IMG/VR virus record: IMGVR_UViG_3300031521_000043
Coordinates: 1 to 64,000 of that record
Reading direction: 5' to 3' (one strand)
DNA length: 64,000 bases
From: a virus
Positions 1 to 8,385 of the stretch are shown here, piece by piece (the first letter of the stretch is position 1; each line of letters starts with the position of its first letter). Made by a program: the position numbers and the translations under genes. Below the pieces are notes generated by a model. It worked only from the letters and a program-made list of their open reading frames with translations, was not told where the DNA came from and searched no databases.

Positions 1-947
1 TCTTTCCAGTTAGGACGTTTGACATAAACCTTATGTTCATTTAAGATTTCCAATCCCATTTTCATTAAACGAACTAGGTGTGATGCGTGTTTCGTATCAT
101 AACCTGACTTTACTTCAAGTTCATGTCTGGCAGGATTACGATTCTTTTTCCAATTTAACCAAGATTGATATGTTTCCAGTTCTTTCTTATACAATCTTTC
201 TCTATGCAGAATGTCAACAACTTCTTCTTTCCAATTGTATTCTTTGGCCAAACGTTCGATTACACCTGCTTCATAAACTTTTGGCCAATTACCTTCGTTA
301 ACGTTTACCTTGGAAACATTGAAAATGAGTTCCCACATTGTCGATTTTAGTTCATCACGTTCTTCTTCGTTTAATGGAAACTGTGAAAGATTCCAACGTT
401 CGACTTCGGACTTTATTAAACCGAAAATTTCTGTCATTTGTGACGCACGTTCCTCCGGCAAACCAAAATTGGTTCTATCAGGTTTTTCAATATCACCACG
501 AATAATCCATTTACGATGACGTTCAATTTTTGCTGCTTGAGCAAAGGCATATCCTGAAAATGTAAATTTAGCTTTTGAAGACAAAAACATTTCTTTATTT
601 GCCAGAAGTTCGTCCATCGGAGATTTTTCAATAAAGTGGTCGGTAGGGTCAGTCCATAAAACTTCGATGATGTTAGGGTTGACATTAGCTGCCAAGACCA
701 TAAACTTTTTCAAAGAAAAGACGGTAGATTCAAACTTTGGATTCTTTGGATTCTTCAAATGCGACAATGAAGTTTCAAGGTCAATGTTGTTTTCTGCTTG
801 TTCAAACTTGTGAAAAAGGTTGTTTTCTACCTCTTTTGGAGGGATGACAATGCCTTTAACGTCCACGTCAGATAGTTCGTTATTCAAACCATAAGCCTGT
901 GAACCGTGTAGAGTTACATAGATTGTATTTGGTAAAAGCCAATTCAT
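1..947 (-). CDS. Nucleotidyltransferase-superfamily protein (COG3541-like), 3' end cut by window
   Basis: The frame is open from an ATG at 947 to the window edge, so about 315 residues are visible and the C-terminus is missing. Near the N-terminus the segment GSQAYGLNNELSDVDVKGI carries the GS...DxD signature of the Pol-beta-like nucleotidyltransferase fold, and HLVRLMKMGLEIL further on resembles the helical part of the COG3541/YcgL-type phage family. The substrate is unknown; members are predicted to transfer a nucleotide to a protein or RNA. A sigma70-like promoter lies directly upstream at 957-984. The fold is fairly sure, the function is not. Confidence 0.8.
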   Translation of the reverse strand, partial: MNWLLPNTIYVTLHGSQAYGLNNELSDVDVKGIVIPPKEVENNLFHKFEQAENNIDLETSLSHLKNPKNPKFESTVFSLKKFMVLAANVNPNIIEVLWTDPTDHFIEKSPMDELLANKEMFLSSKAKFTFSGYAFAQAAKIERHRKWIIRGDIEKPDRTNFGLPEERASQMTEIFGLIKSEVERWNLSQFPLNEEERDELKSTMWELIFNVSKVNVNEGNWPKVYEAGVIERLAKEYNWKEEVVDILHRERLYKKELETYQSWLNWKKNRNPARHELEVKSGYDTKHASHLVRLMKMGLEILNEHKVYVKRPNWK

Positions 948-956
948 AATAAACAA

Positions 957-984
957 AGTATATCAGTCATTTTATAAATGTCAA
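957..984 (-). promoter_or_regulatory. Early sigma70-like promoter
   Basis: On the minus strand TTGACA (979-984) is followed after 16 bp by TATACT (957-962), ten bases before the ATG at 947. The -35 box is preceded by ACGC, as in the promoters at 59041, 57217 and 61520. Confidence 0.7.
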
Positions 985-1253
985 GCGTAACGTGTCGAAA
1001 TCCATCGGCGTAATTGTTCGTCGGATAGATGACTATTATTTTTAATAAATTGAATCATATCACATACGAACGATTGCCTTATAAGATTTTGACAGTCGGC
1101 AAGATGAATATCGAATTTATCACCACAATGACGTTCGTTATATTTCTGTGATTCAATGCCAAATCGTATTACACGTTCTTGAAAATATGATGACTCCCAC
1201 CGTGGAATATATTTTTCAAGATTATATTTTTTTATGATTTCTAAATCGGTCAT
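981..1253 (-). CDS. Small conserved-looking hypothetical protein (90 aa)
   Basis: This compact 90-residue protein has many charged and aromatic residues and no recognisable domain, signal peptide or membrane segment. It starts at an ATG one base after the stop of the SLOG gene at 1255, so the two are translationally coupled. Its end overlaps the -35 box of the promoter for the next gene. I do not recognise the family. Confidence 0.6.
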   Translation of the reverse strand: MTDLEIIKKYNLEKYIPRWESSYFQERVIRFGIESQKYNERHCGDKFDIHLADCQNLIRQSFVCDMIQFIKNNSHLSDEQLRRWISTRYA

Positions 1254-1254
1254 A

Positions 1255-1710
1255 TTAATCTTTGAAACATTTCCAAACCACTTGACTGACGGGGTTTATC
1301 CAATAGAAGTCAATTTTCTTTTCAATCAATTGCTGGAAAACGTTGTGTGTTCCACCTTTATTTCCGTCAAATACAACAATGGCAACATCACAATTTTCAA
1401 CCATCCAAGAATTTTTAACTTTCTTAATTTCTTTGGCATATCCAAGAAATTCGTCTCTAAGAAGAGCATCATTTGGTGTCATTGTATTTTCTTGACCATC
1501 AAACGGAACACATGCTATATATGGTAATTTATGATAAAAACAGGCATTACAAAATATTATATCTACCCCGCTTGCCATTCCTGAATATGCTAAAGATATT
1601 CCATGAGTTTTAATACATTCAAGAACTGTTTGTTCAACGGTTCGTTCAATCCAATTGTAATTATACTCTTCTAATTTATGTCTTCTATGACCTGTGATTA
1701 TAAGTCTCAT
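1255..1710 (-). CDS. SLOG/Rossmann-fold nucleotide-binding protein
   Basis: The 151-residue protein opens with MRLIITGHRRH and has SGMASGVDIIFCNA and later GGTHNV, the arrangement of YpsA/DUF1273 and related SLOG proteins, which bind nucleotides or nucleotide-derived ligands in a Rossmannoid pocket. Standalone SLOG proteins are common in phages, and their ligand is usually unknown. The gene overlaps the stop of the DUF5662-like gene by 4 bp (ATGA-type junction), so the two are probably expressed together. A second SLOG protein is encoded at 59120-59674. Fold fairly sure, role unknown. Confidence 0.75.
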   Translation of the reverse strand: MRLIITGHRRHKLEEYNYNWIERTVEQTVLECIKTHGISLAYSGMASGVDIIFCNACFYHKLPYIACVPFDGQENTMTPNDALLRDEFLGYAKEIKKVKNSWMVENCDVAIVVFDGNKGGTHNVFQQLIEKKIDFYWINPVSQVVWKCFKD

Positions 1711-2225
1711 TTAATTTGTTCAAATGATTTTTGACAGAGCATATCAACATATTTTATAATTTCTTTGTAAATATCATCTTCTTTTGTGAAACCAAATCTT
1801 TTGGTTGCCGCTTCATCAATCCATTCTCTTAATGATGTTCCGAATTCCTCTGACCGAGCCTTCCAGTCTGCGACCATTTCCGCAACAAAAACACTTGGCA
1901 TATTCTTTATGCCCTGCCAATGTTCCGGATGATGTTCGTTGGTTTGATTATGATGGATTATTGCCATCTTTAATTTCAACTTCGTTTCTTCTTCCTTGGT
2001 CGGCAAGATTGATAGAAAATCCCACTCTATTCCGAAAAATTTCGAAGAATCGTGAACAAACCCATTGGCAATAAGATGATGTCCTAATTCTACTTCGCCA
2101 TTTAGAATTAATTTTTCACCAAGTAATAGGCAATTATCTTCAACATTTCGTATATGTCTTGTCAATGCCCTAACTTTAGCCATCGTATGTTCTGCTTCTT
2201 TACGAAGTCTGTCTATTTTTTTCAT
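1707..2225 (-). CDS. DUF5662-like phage protein with HD-like motifs
   Basis: The 172-residue protein has an N-terminal basic helix, then VHDSSKF and a histidine-rich segment HHNQTNEHHPEHW followed by a conserved-looking acidic helix. This pattern of a histidine-aspartate pair, then HH and HPEH, is what I associate with the phage family DUF5662, which may bind a metal. No activity is established. It is the first gene of a leftward four-gene unit, with a T4-type late octamer upstream at 2267-2274. Confidence 0.6.
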   Translation of the reverse strand: MKKIDRLRKEAEHTMAKVRALTRHIRNVEDNCLLLGEKLILNGEVELGHHLIANGFVHDSSKFFGIEWDFLSILPTKEEETKLKLKMAIIHHNQTNEHHPEHWQGIKNMPSVFVAEMVADWKARSEEFGTSLREWIDEAATKRFGFTKEDDIYKEIIKYVDMLCQKSFEQIK

Positions 2226-2266
2226 GATATCGTCACGATTTTTGTCACTTTAAATAATTTCAACTC

Positions 2267-2274
2267 TATTTATA
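2267..2274 (-). promoter_or_regulatory. T4-type late promoter octamer
   Basis: Minus-strand TATAAATA lies about 40 bp upstream of the start at 2225, in the intergenic space between the leftward unit and the rightward endonuclease. gp55-type late sigma factors recognise this octamer as a -10 element, and this phage encodes a gp55. Confidence 0.55.
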
Positions 2275-2278
2275 TCAT

Positions 2279-3223
2279 ATGAACAGTGAAATGTCAACAA
2301 CGAAAGGTGTTATATGGGAAGAAAGAAACTTAATAGAACCGAAGAGGAAATTAGAGAACAGTGGAGAATCCGACGTATGCGGTATTACAACAAGCATAAA
2401 CGAATCGAAAGAAAACGTTCCCTTAATAGATACTATAAAAACAAAGAAGAAAATATCGGGAATCTACAAGATAATAAACAAAATTAATGGAAAATATTAT
2501 ATTGGGTCATCCGATAACATTTATAAAAGGCAAATGACTCACAAAAACTTTTTAAATAAAAATAAACACATAAATGTTATATTGCAAAATTCTTGGAATT
2601 GTCACGGTGAAAATAATTTTAATTTTATAATAATTGAAACGGTTTTAAAAGAAAATCTTTTATTTGTTGAACAAAAACATCTTGACATTGCCAAGACAGA
2701 ACGAGATAAGTGTTATAACATTTGTTTTGATGCGGCGTCTCCAATGAAAGGAAGAAGACATAATGAAAAAACAAAAGAACAAATGTCAATAAAAAGAAAA
2801 TTACAAATAAGACCTCCATGTTCACAAGAGACAAAAGAAAAAATAAGAGCATCTAACACTCGACCATATGAAGAAATATATGGAATTGAAAAATCTAAAG
2901 AAAAGAGGAAATTTCAATCTATTTTATGGAAAGGTAGTAATAATCCAATGTATAATAAACATCATACATTAGAAACCAGATTGAAAATGTCAAATTGTAA
3001 AGTTGGCAAAAAACATTCTGATACAACAAAAGAAAAAATTGGGAAGTATTCAATAGATAAAACTATATTTTCATTAAAAAATACTAAAACTCATGAAATG
3101 TTCATAGGAACAAAACATGAGTTTATAGTAAAATACAATAATGGTAAACGAAATTATAGTATATATTGTATCTTTAATAAGAATAAACCATATAAGGGAT
3201 GGATATTAAATACGTCAATGTAG
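2279..3223 (+). CDS. GIY-YIG homing endonuclease with NUMOD3 repeats
   Basis: The GIY-YIG core begins about residue 60 (GIYKI, then KYYIGSS) and includes a catalytic-type arginine nearby. C-terminal repeats such as HNEKTKEQMS and HHTLETRLKMS are NUMOD3 DNA-binding modules. It is the only large plus-strand gene in the left half and converges on the minus-strand gene ending at 3215, overlapping it by 9 bp. The ATG at 2279 lacks a ribosome binding site and the first 55 residues look non-coding in this frame. Real translation may begin at 2314 in the other frame and shift, or internally. The enzyme is freestanding rather than intron-borne. Confidence 0.85.
   Translation: MNSEMSTTKGVIWEERNLIEPKRKLENSGESDVCGITTSINESKENVPLIDTIKTKKKISGIYKIINKINGKYYIGSSDNIYKRQMTHKNFLNKNKHINVILQNSWNCHGENNFNFIIIETVLKENLLFVEQKHLDIAKTERDKCYNICFDAASPMKGRRHNEKTKEQMSIKRKLQIRPPCSQETKEKIRASNTRPYEEIYGIEKSKEKRKFQSILWKGSNNPMYNKHHTLETRLKMSNCKVGKKHSDTTKEKIGKYSIDKTIFSLKNTKTHEMFIGTKHEFIVKYNNGKRNYSIYCIFNKNKPYKGWILNTSM
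2314..2487 (+). CDS. Short basic ORF overlapping the GIY-YIG gene; likely its frame-split N-terminal segment
   Basis: This 57-codon frame begins MGRKKLNRTEEE and continues as a very basic helix with the YYNKHK and YYKNKE motifs found at the N-terminus of many phage homing endonucleases. It has a good ribosome binding site, AAAGGTG six bases upstream of the ATG. The downstream GIY-YIG nuclease is in the +1 frame relative to it. The same arrangement, with the same frame offset, recurs at 17803-17958. It may be an upstream ORF, a decayed N-terminus, or the first half of a frameshifted protein. Confidence 0.6.
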   Translation: MGRKKLNRTEEEIREQWRIRRMRYYNKHKRIERKRSLNRYYKNKEENIGNLQDNKQN

Positions 3224-3697
3224 TTTTCCATCGCTGATGACACACCGGGTTAAATCCTTCGTTTTTATTTTCAACTTCTTTGGAGTCAACCATTTAGATT
3301 TCAACGACTCAAACGCTTCTGTCAAATTGGTCATCGAATGTTTCTTTCTCTTGGCGCCTGCGTTTTGGTCTTTAACGGCATCAGAAATTCTTGAAACAAT
3401 CAATCCCGCGTCGGCGTTTTCTTCTTGTTGAACCACCCAGCCAGCAATCTCCTTATCTTTCAAGTAGCCTTCCTTGTCGTTCAGAACGATGACATATTCA
3501 TATTTTACCTTTGGCAAATCTTCTGAACCATCGGTCAAATCATCATTCGTTGGTTGGTCATCGATTTCTTCAACTTCAGGTTGAATTTCTTCCTCCGCAA
3601 TTTCAGATTTTAATTGTGTAATTACGGCTGCAATGATTGCTTCATCTACGCCATTTTCACTCATTGCTGTTTCAATTTTTTCAAGTTCGATTTTCAT
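3215..3697 (-). CDS. Acidic hypothetical protein (160 aa)
   Basis: The N-terminal 70 residues are strongly acidic (EEEIQPEVEEIDDQ region). A mixed middle part follows, and the C-terminal 45 residues are lysine-rich. No domain is recognised. The gene stands alone behind its own sigma70-like promoter (3723-3751), which suggests early expression as a separate unit. The stop lies inside the 3' end of the converging homing endonuclease gene. Confidence 0.65.
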   Translation of the reverse strand: MKIELEKIETAMSENGVDEAIIAAVITQLKSEIAEEEIQPEVEEIDDQPTNDDLTDGSEDLPKVKYEYVIVLNDKEGYLKDKEIAGWVVQQEENADAGLIVSRISDAVKDQNAGAKRKKHSMTNLTEAFESLKSKWLTPKKLKIKTKDLTRCVISDGKLH

Positions 3698-3722
3698 GTT
3701 TTTTATATTTTGTTACATCACA

Positions 3723-3751
3723 ACTATACTATACTATCCGTTTAATGTCAA
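3723..3751 (-). promoter_or_regulatory. Consensus-like sigma70 early promoter
   Basis: Minus-strand TTGACA (3746-3751), a 17-bp spacer and TATAGT (3723-3728) lie about 25 bp upstream of the ATG at 3697. This is one of the best matches to a sigma70 promoter in the window. Confidence 0.8.
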
Positions 3752-4731
3752 TGAAAAGGTAAAATACGTCCCCATTTTACCATTCTGAATGCCGATAAAT
3801 CATTGCCGCCGGCGTAAGATATGGAAGATTGGATTGATTCTTTTATTTCTATTAATCGTTGTTCATATGTGGTTCCTTCCACAAGTTCGATTTGTTTTCC
3901 TTCGATATGCTTTCTATGACCTTTTGATTCGTAAGAAGTTGACCCTCTATATACTTTTTTACCATCTATAATTTTTGCAGGAGAGTCAATACAAGAAGCA
4001 AACCAACCTCCACTCATGACCATAGTGGCGCCAAATGTAAGGGCCTTGGCAACGTCACCATAGTGTTTTGCCCCGCCATCCGCTATGATAGGAATAGCAT
4101 AACCAATTGATTCCATCGCATATTTTATAGACTGAAGAGTAGGTATATGAAATCCTGTCATATAACGTGTAGTACATATTGACCCTCCACCAATTCCTAC
4201 TTTTATAACATCTACTTTTAGTTTGGCCAAATATTCAACTCCTTCACAGGTTGCTACATTTCCAACAATAAGTCTTGTGTTTGGAAAGTTTTGTTTAATG
4301 TAGTTGATTGTAGATTTAACGTTTTCGTGATGCGCGTGCGCAATATCAATAGTGATAAAGTTAACTCTCATTCGTAATGCTTTAATTGTCATCAACTCTT
4401 TCATTGATGTTTCACTTACACCAGTCGATATGCTAATCAGCTTCCATTTTTCACTATTTGCTTTTTTAACGAAATATACGGTGTTTAAATCTGAATCAAC
4501 ATCTTCGTATGAAGATTGTCCAAATCTGTGATAGATATAAAAATAATCATTCTCTGAGAAAAACTTTGCCATAACAGGATTTATAACATCCTTCATATTA
4601 GCAGGAACCACTGGTATTTTAAATTTATATCCGCACAAAGTAACGGTGGTGTCAGCCTGACTTCTACTTGATAGAGAAGAATAATTTGGAAGTAGTGTTA
4701 CTGTATCGTAGGATAATAAAAAATCGTTCAT
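3748..4731 (-). CDS. guaC: GMP reductase (IMPDH/GMPR family)
   Basis: The 327-residue TIM-barrel enzyme is predicted to convert GMP to IMP and ammonia with NADPH. The N-terminal NYSSLSSRSQADTT and the catalytic loop GIGGGSICTTR, with the cysteine near residue 186, match GMP reductase. No CBS pair is present, unlike most IMP dehydrogenases, and the length is close to bacterial GuaC. It presumably steers purine nucleotide pools during infection. The start at 4731 is preferred because a promoter (4740-4768) would start transcription only one or two bases before it; a GTG at 4749 lies inside that promoter. IMP dehydrogenase activity is less likely. Confidence 0.85.
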   Translation of the reverse strand: MNDFLLSYDTVTLLPNYSSLSSRSQADTTVTLCGYKFKIPVVPANMKDVINPVMAKFFSENDYFYIYHRFGQSSYEDVDSDLNTVYFVKKANSEKWKLISISTGVSETSMKELMTIKALRMRVNFITIDIAHAHHENVKSTINYIKQNFPNTRLIVGNVATCEGVEYLAKLKVDVIKVGIGGGSICTTRYMTGFHIPTLQSIKYAMESIGYAIPIIADGGAKHYGDVAKALTFGATMVMSGGWFASCIDSPAKIIDGKKVYRGSTSYESKGHRKHIEGKQIELVEGTTYEQRLIEIKESIQSSISYAGGNDLSAFRMVKWGRILPFH

Positions 4732-4739
4732 AAGAGTGA

Positions 4740-4768
4740 ATATTATCACGCATATGAACGATTTTCAA
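4740..4768 (-). promoter_or_regulatory. Promoter giving a near-leaderless GMP reductase mRNA
   Basis: Minus-strand TTGAAA (4763-4768), a 17-bp spacer and TAATAT (4740-4745). The ATG at 4731 begins eight bases after the -10 box, so the expected mRNA has almost no 5' leader. Confidence 0.6.
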
Positions 4769-4778
4769 GATTTTATAT

Positions 4779-5102
4779 TTACTTTGGAGGCAAATATTTA
4801 GTAACAAATGGCTTTAATTGAGTTGCTAGTTTGTCATTTCTATCGGAGTATTTTGTTGCTAAATCAGCAGCAGTCATGTTCGTTTCGTCAGGTAATACTT
4901 GATTTGGATTTTGAAATTTTCTATGAGATATTACTTGAGTCCACAATTGATTAGCTTTTTCTTTTGTACGTTGTATTTGTGGAATACGAGCCCAAGTTTG
5001 TTTAACAGTATTCACCATCCTCTGACCTTCTGGTGTGTGCATTAAACCTTTAACTACAGGAGTATTAAATCCAATCGTTCCTAACATTAAAGCGGCAACC
5101 AA
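4779..5102 (-). CDS. Hypothetical protein of the head region (107 aa)
   Basis: This small basic protein has a hydrophobic N-terminus (AALMLGTIGF) and a C-terminal helix ending YLPPK. A TTG at 5102 lies about ten bases after GAGGGG, a strong ribosome binding site; the first ATG in frame is five codons later and less well placed. It directly follows the 261-residue gene of the prohead block and is probably part of the same late transcript. No family recognised. Confidence 0.6.
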   Translation of the reverse strand: MVAALMLGTIGFNTPVVKGLMHTPEGQRMVNTVKQTWARIPQIQRTKEKANQLWTQVISHRKFQNPNQVLPDETNMTAADLATKYSDRNDKLATQLKPFVTKYLPPK

Positions 5103-5125
5103 AGATTGAAGTTTCCCCTCAGTTT

Positions 5126-5911
5126 TTAACGTTTTTTTTTACTCTCTTGAATATTAAATAATTTTCTAAAATGGTCATAACTATATACCATATCTCCACG
5201 AAATGCATAAACTCCAATATCAATTTTACCTGATGGATATTTAGCATTAACATATTCAAACTTTTCTAGTCCGTTGCCCGTTTTCATTGTAAATGGTTCT
5301 TCACCTTGTCTTTGAGATACATATTCAACGTAATCAACATCTTTATCAGACGCACTATTCTCTCTCAATGTTCCTTTATCAATTCTATTTTTAATTCCAC
5401 TCCAATCGAAGTTCTGAACTGATAATTTTTTCTTTGGTGTAGGTTTACCAAAAAGTGTTTTTGATTTTTGTTTATTGATAGGTGAAGTCACAGAATCGTC
5501 ATCGGAATCTGCCCACATATCATTCGCAGCATCGGCTTCATCTCCCTCATTCGTTGAGTTATGTTTCTTTTGAATTTCAATAGCTTCTTCCGATTTAGGC
5601 GCAAAGTGAAGAACTAAATCTTCATACATCATCTCTTCCGATGATTGTGGTTCTGGCCCTTTGGCTATAGGGCCTGGATGGAATCTTGATGTACTTAAAA
5701 TCGAATAAAGATTACTAGATTGTCCACCATGAAAAAAATTGGCAAACCAATAAATAGCAACCTCAGCATCGTCTCTAAATCCTTCTTCATTGCCATACAT
5801 CTGATGAAGATAATTAAACATCTCATCCTTTGATGGGTCGCCTATAGTTTCAAGAAGAATTGATTCTTTAACAATTTTCTTTATTATTAATTTTAATTGT
5901 GAACGTTTCAT
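5126..5911 (-). CDS. Putative internal head protein with an N-terminal targeting-like helix (261 aa)
   Basis: It starts MKRSQLKLIIKKIVKES, nearly the same basic amphipathic peptide as the gene at 8382 (MKKSQLKSLIKRIIQES). Both contain an I-x-E motif of the kind cut by T4 gp21 protease. The remainder is polar, with a low-complexity acidic middle and no known enzyme motif. It lies three bases after the prohead protease gene. By analogy with T4 internal proteins, the N-terminal peptide may direct the protein into the prohead and then be removed; this is inference. Confidence 0.6.
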   Translation of the reverse strand: MKRSQLKLIIKKIVKESILLETIGDPSKDEMFNYLHQMYGNEEGFRDDAEVAIYWFANFFHGGQSSNLYSILSTSRFHPGPIAKGPEPQSSEEMMYEDLVLHFAPKSEEAIEIQKKHNSTNEGDEADAANDMWADSDDDSVTSPINKQKSKTLFGKPTPKKKLSVQNFDWSGIKNRIDKGTLRENSASDKDVDYVEYVSQRQGEEPFTMKTGNGLEKFEYVNAKYPSGKIDIGVYAFRGDMVYSYDHFRKLFNIQESKKKR

Positions 5912-5914
5912 GAT

Positions 5915-6547
5915 TTAACCAATTTCAGTTAGAATATCTCTTACAATGTCTTCGACTCTTTCCCACTTTTGATTGATGGGATTTTTTACTAAATTTTTAT
6001 TTACACCTTCTTGAAGATTTCCTGATGGGAACATGAACGCTCCCCTTGTACTTGGATTTGATACAAAATCAAAAGCAATCAATTCAAAATCGTCTTGAAC
6101 TACATCTGCTTCTTCATTCATACTCTTATTGACAGTTCCAAGACCACGGCTAGAAATACCAAGCCTTATGTTTGATTTAAACAATTCTTTTAAAATGTTT
6201 CCATTAGGAGTTGTCAACACTTCTATAGTTCCAATCAAATCATCACCATCCCAATGCATCTCTACAACGTTATGTGATACGTTTTGAAGATTTACAACGG
6301 ATGATTCTGGATGGTCTAGCTCGCCCAACGCACGTCTTTCTTTAATAAAATTTTCTTCGTATTTTTTGGATTCACGAAATAACGTGTCTTTTGGATATAT
6401 ACGTCCATTTTGATTTTTAATTTTTGCACGTTGTAAAATACCTTTAACAACCAAACGTCTATTTTGGTCACGGACGGCTTCTTCGAATAAGTTATCTTTT
6501 ACGAATTCAAAAGATATACAATTTTCTAACAGTTGTTTTTGATTCAT
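5915..6547 (-). CDS. 21: Prohead core protease (T4 gp21-like)
   Basis: This protease matures the prohead by cutting scaffold and internal proteins after short L/I-x-E motifs. The herpes-protease-like fold is recognised from LGELDHPESS, carrying the catalytic histidine, and GISSRGLGTV, carrying the serine nucleophile. The SNPSTRGAF segment near the end is also typical. I place the start at ATG 6547 (MNQKQ), one base past the previous stop; an upstream start at 6577 would overlap that gene by 29 bp. The length, about 210 residues, fits the family. It is flanked by candidate substrates. Confidence 0.9.
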   Translation of the reverse strand: MNQKQLLENCISFEFVKDNLFEEAVRDQNRRLVVKGILQRAKIKNQNGRIYPKDTLFRESKKYEENFIKERRALGELDHPESSVVNLQNVSHNVVEMHWDGDDLIGTIEVLTTPNGNILKELFKSNIRLGISSRGLGTVNKSMNEEADVVQDDFELIAFDFVSNPSTRGAFMFPSGNLQEGVNKNLVKNPINQKWERVEDIVRDILTEIG

Positions 6548-6548
6548 A

Positions 6549-7679
6549 TTAATTGTTCCATCCAATCTCTTTAACATACTCTAAAAGATAATATCTTCCA
6601 GTTTTGTTAATTTCAATAGACCCCTTAGAATATTTACCAAAATATGAATTTTGTCTCATAACATCAACGGCAGCTAACTTAATGTCTCTGGTATCAAATC
6701 GAATCATATGATTTTCAGGAATTAATAGTTTAACTTTCGTTTTTGTTACATTTACACCTTCGGATAACATTTTAACGGAATCTTGTATGTATGTAACAAA
6801 GTTAACATTTCCATTTTGATTTTTTACGTCATCGGACATAAATTCCAAAAGGAACTTACTTAAATCTTTTTGAACCCACTCTGCGACTGGTTGTGGTTGT
6901 ACCTTTTTCTTCTTTTTAGGAGGGACTGGAGCGGTCTGAGGAACCTCAGGTTGTGTTTGATTAGGAACGGCAGGTTTTGATGTCTGAGTTGAAGTGGCCT
7001 GAGCAGGTTCTGTCTCAGGAGGTTGTGGTGTTACTCCCTGTGGTTCTCCTGCCGGTTCTTCTGACTCTTCTCCTGCTGGTGGAGGTGTCCCGTTTGGAGA
7101 TTCTTGTCCGCCTGGCTGGTTATCTGACTTAGCTTGGTCTGCTTTAGGTTGTTCCTCTGTTCCTCCTGCCACAGGCGGCTGTTCGCTTCCTGGGGCTGGT
7201 TGAGAACCTTCACTATCAATTTTAATGTTAATTCCTGGGGTTAAAAAATATTTCTTATCGTTTTCGTCTGAAACTATGACTACATAATCTTTATACCAAA
7301 ATTCGACACTAACCTTTTTTACTGCTTTAATTGTATAATCCGTCTTTGGCTGTCCATATCCACGGGAAGCATTTGCGACGATGGTTTTATCCAAGAGTCG
7401 TTCATTCATCTTATCCAAAAGAACTTTTTTCGCTTCTGATTCCGCTTTGTTCTTTTTATCTTCAAATGCTCTGAAATCTTTTGTAAAATCATATTCCCCT
7501 GGGTCTTCTGGTTCAGGAGAAGTGTTAGGAGTCGTTGGTGGTTGTTGACCATCAGGCTGACCGGCATTCATACCTGCTGGTGGCGCAACTGGAGCAGGTG
7601 CAGGGGCCAATGGGTCGGCCATCGGAGCCGAGGGGGCTTGTTCTGTCAGATTCAATAGATTACGTAATTTTATTCTCAT
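6549..7679 (-). CDS. Proline-rich head-region protein (376 aa)
   Basis: The protein begins MRIKLRNLLNLTEQ, a short basic helix ending in an L-x-E motif. It alternates low-complexity proline, alanine and glutamine-rich linkers (about residues 15-60 and 165-265) with two compact segments. A lysine stretch PKKKKKV separates the second linker from the C-terminal domain. Position between gp21 and other head genes, and the gp21-like cleavage motif near the N-terminus, suggest a scaffold or internal head component. No enzyme motif is visible. Confidence 0.6.
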   Translation of the reverse strand: MRIKLRNLLNLTEQAPSAPMADPLAPAPAPVAPPAGMNAGQPDGQQPPTTPNTSPEPEDPGEYDFTKDFRAFEDKKNKAESEAKKVLLDKMNERLLDKTIVANASRGYGQPKTDYTIKAVKKVSVEFWYKDYVVIVSDENDKKYFLTPGINIKIDSEGSQPAPGSEQPPVAGGTEEQPKADQAKSDNQPGGQESPNGTPPPAGEESEEPAGEPQGVTPQPPETEPAQATSTQTSKPAVPNQTQPEVPQTAPVPPKKKKKVQPQPVAEWVQKDLSKFLLEFMSDDVKNQNGNVNFVTYIQDSVKMLSEGVNVTKTKVKLLIPENHMIRFDTRDIKLAAVDVMRQNSYFGKYSKGSIEINKTGRYYLLEYVKEIGWNN

Positions 7680-7680
7680 A

Positions 7681-8385
7681 TCATTTTACCGTTTCTGAAA
7701 TTATACTGTCGGTAATAACATCATATAATTTATTATTTCTTTTATCATATCTGATAAATGAATTGGGTTTAATCTCATTTATAAGTATATCTTGACGAAT
7801 TTTATCTTTACGTCTTAATTTTCCATCTATTTGATAGTGATGTGGTTCATCATATTCAAATATGACATTCTTCTCTTTATCATACCCATCAACAAAGTAT
7901 CCACAAACTTCTATTTCTCCGCCGTTTAATGCGTGTTGAAAATTATAACCACTTTTCTTTCCAAATTCTTCAATGAATTTACAAGCATTTAAATTAAATG
8001 AACGAATAACCCCTTGTCTTTTAATTCTATCTATTGCCAACAATCTAAGTTTTAATTTAGTTTCGGATGATAATTTTTTTCCTTTAATAGATAGAGAAAT
8101 CTTTTTTCTTACTTTTCTTGAAATTTTTTCTCCTTTATTCCAAGGAACATTTCCATTTAGAAATCGATTCCGGTTTTTATCTCCGGATAAACTTTTTGAT
8201 AATTTTTGTTTAATTTCTTCCGTTGTAATTTTTCCAAAATTTGGATTATTTTCTCCCTTATTAGCACACTTTTTACAAACCCTACCAAATTTTATAGCAC
8301 GCATCAGTCCATCTCTAGTCGCAAATGATTGAAAACTCCCACAATCAGGACAATTTCTATTCCATGATGCATTTTTTATACTCAT
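7681..8385 (-). CDS. EDxHD/Vsr-like homing endonuclease with zinc ribbon
   Basis: An N-terminal zinc ribbon (NCPDCG, then CKKCANKG) is followed by NUMOD-type helices (KKISLSIKGKKLSSETK) and a C-terminal nuclease domain with GYFVDGYD, FEYDEPHHY and RRKDKIR, the pattern of Vsr-like EDxHD homing nucleases. It shares this domain with the gene at 17238. It is freestanding, inserted between two head genes, overlapping the upstream gene by 4 bp and ending one base before the next start, so it rides on the late operon. It is a mobile element of no structural role. Confidence 0.8.
   Translation of the reverse strand: MSIKNASWNRNCPDCGSFQSFATRDGLMRAIKFGRVCKKCANKGENNPNFGKITTEEIKQKLSKSLSGDKNRNRFLNGNVPWNKGEKISRKVRKKISLSIKGKKLSSETKLKLRLLAIDRIKRQGVIRSFNLNACKFIEEFGKKSGYNFQHALNGGEIEVCGYFVDGYDKEKNVIFEYDEPHHYQIDGKLRRKDKIRQDILINEIKPNSFIRYDKRNNKLYDVITDSIISETVK

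Noticed and set aside
6549-6577. Upstream start codons that would lengthen gp21, gp6, the 38153 gene and the 48242 gene into the previous gene
   Set aside because: In each case an ATG lies 1-5 bases past the preceding stop, giving the tight spacing seen throughout this operon.
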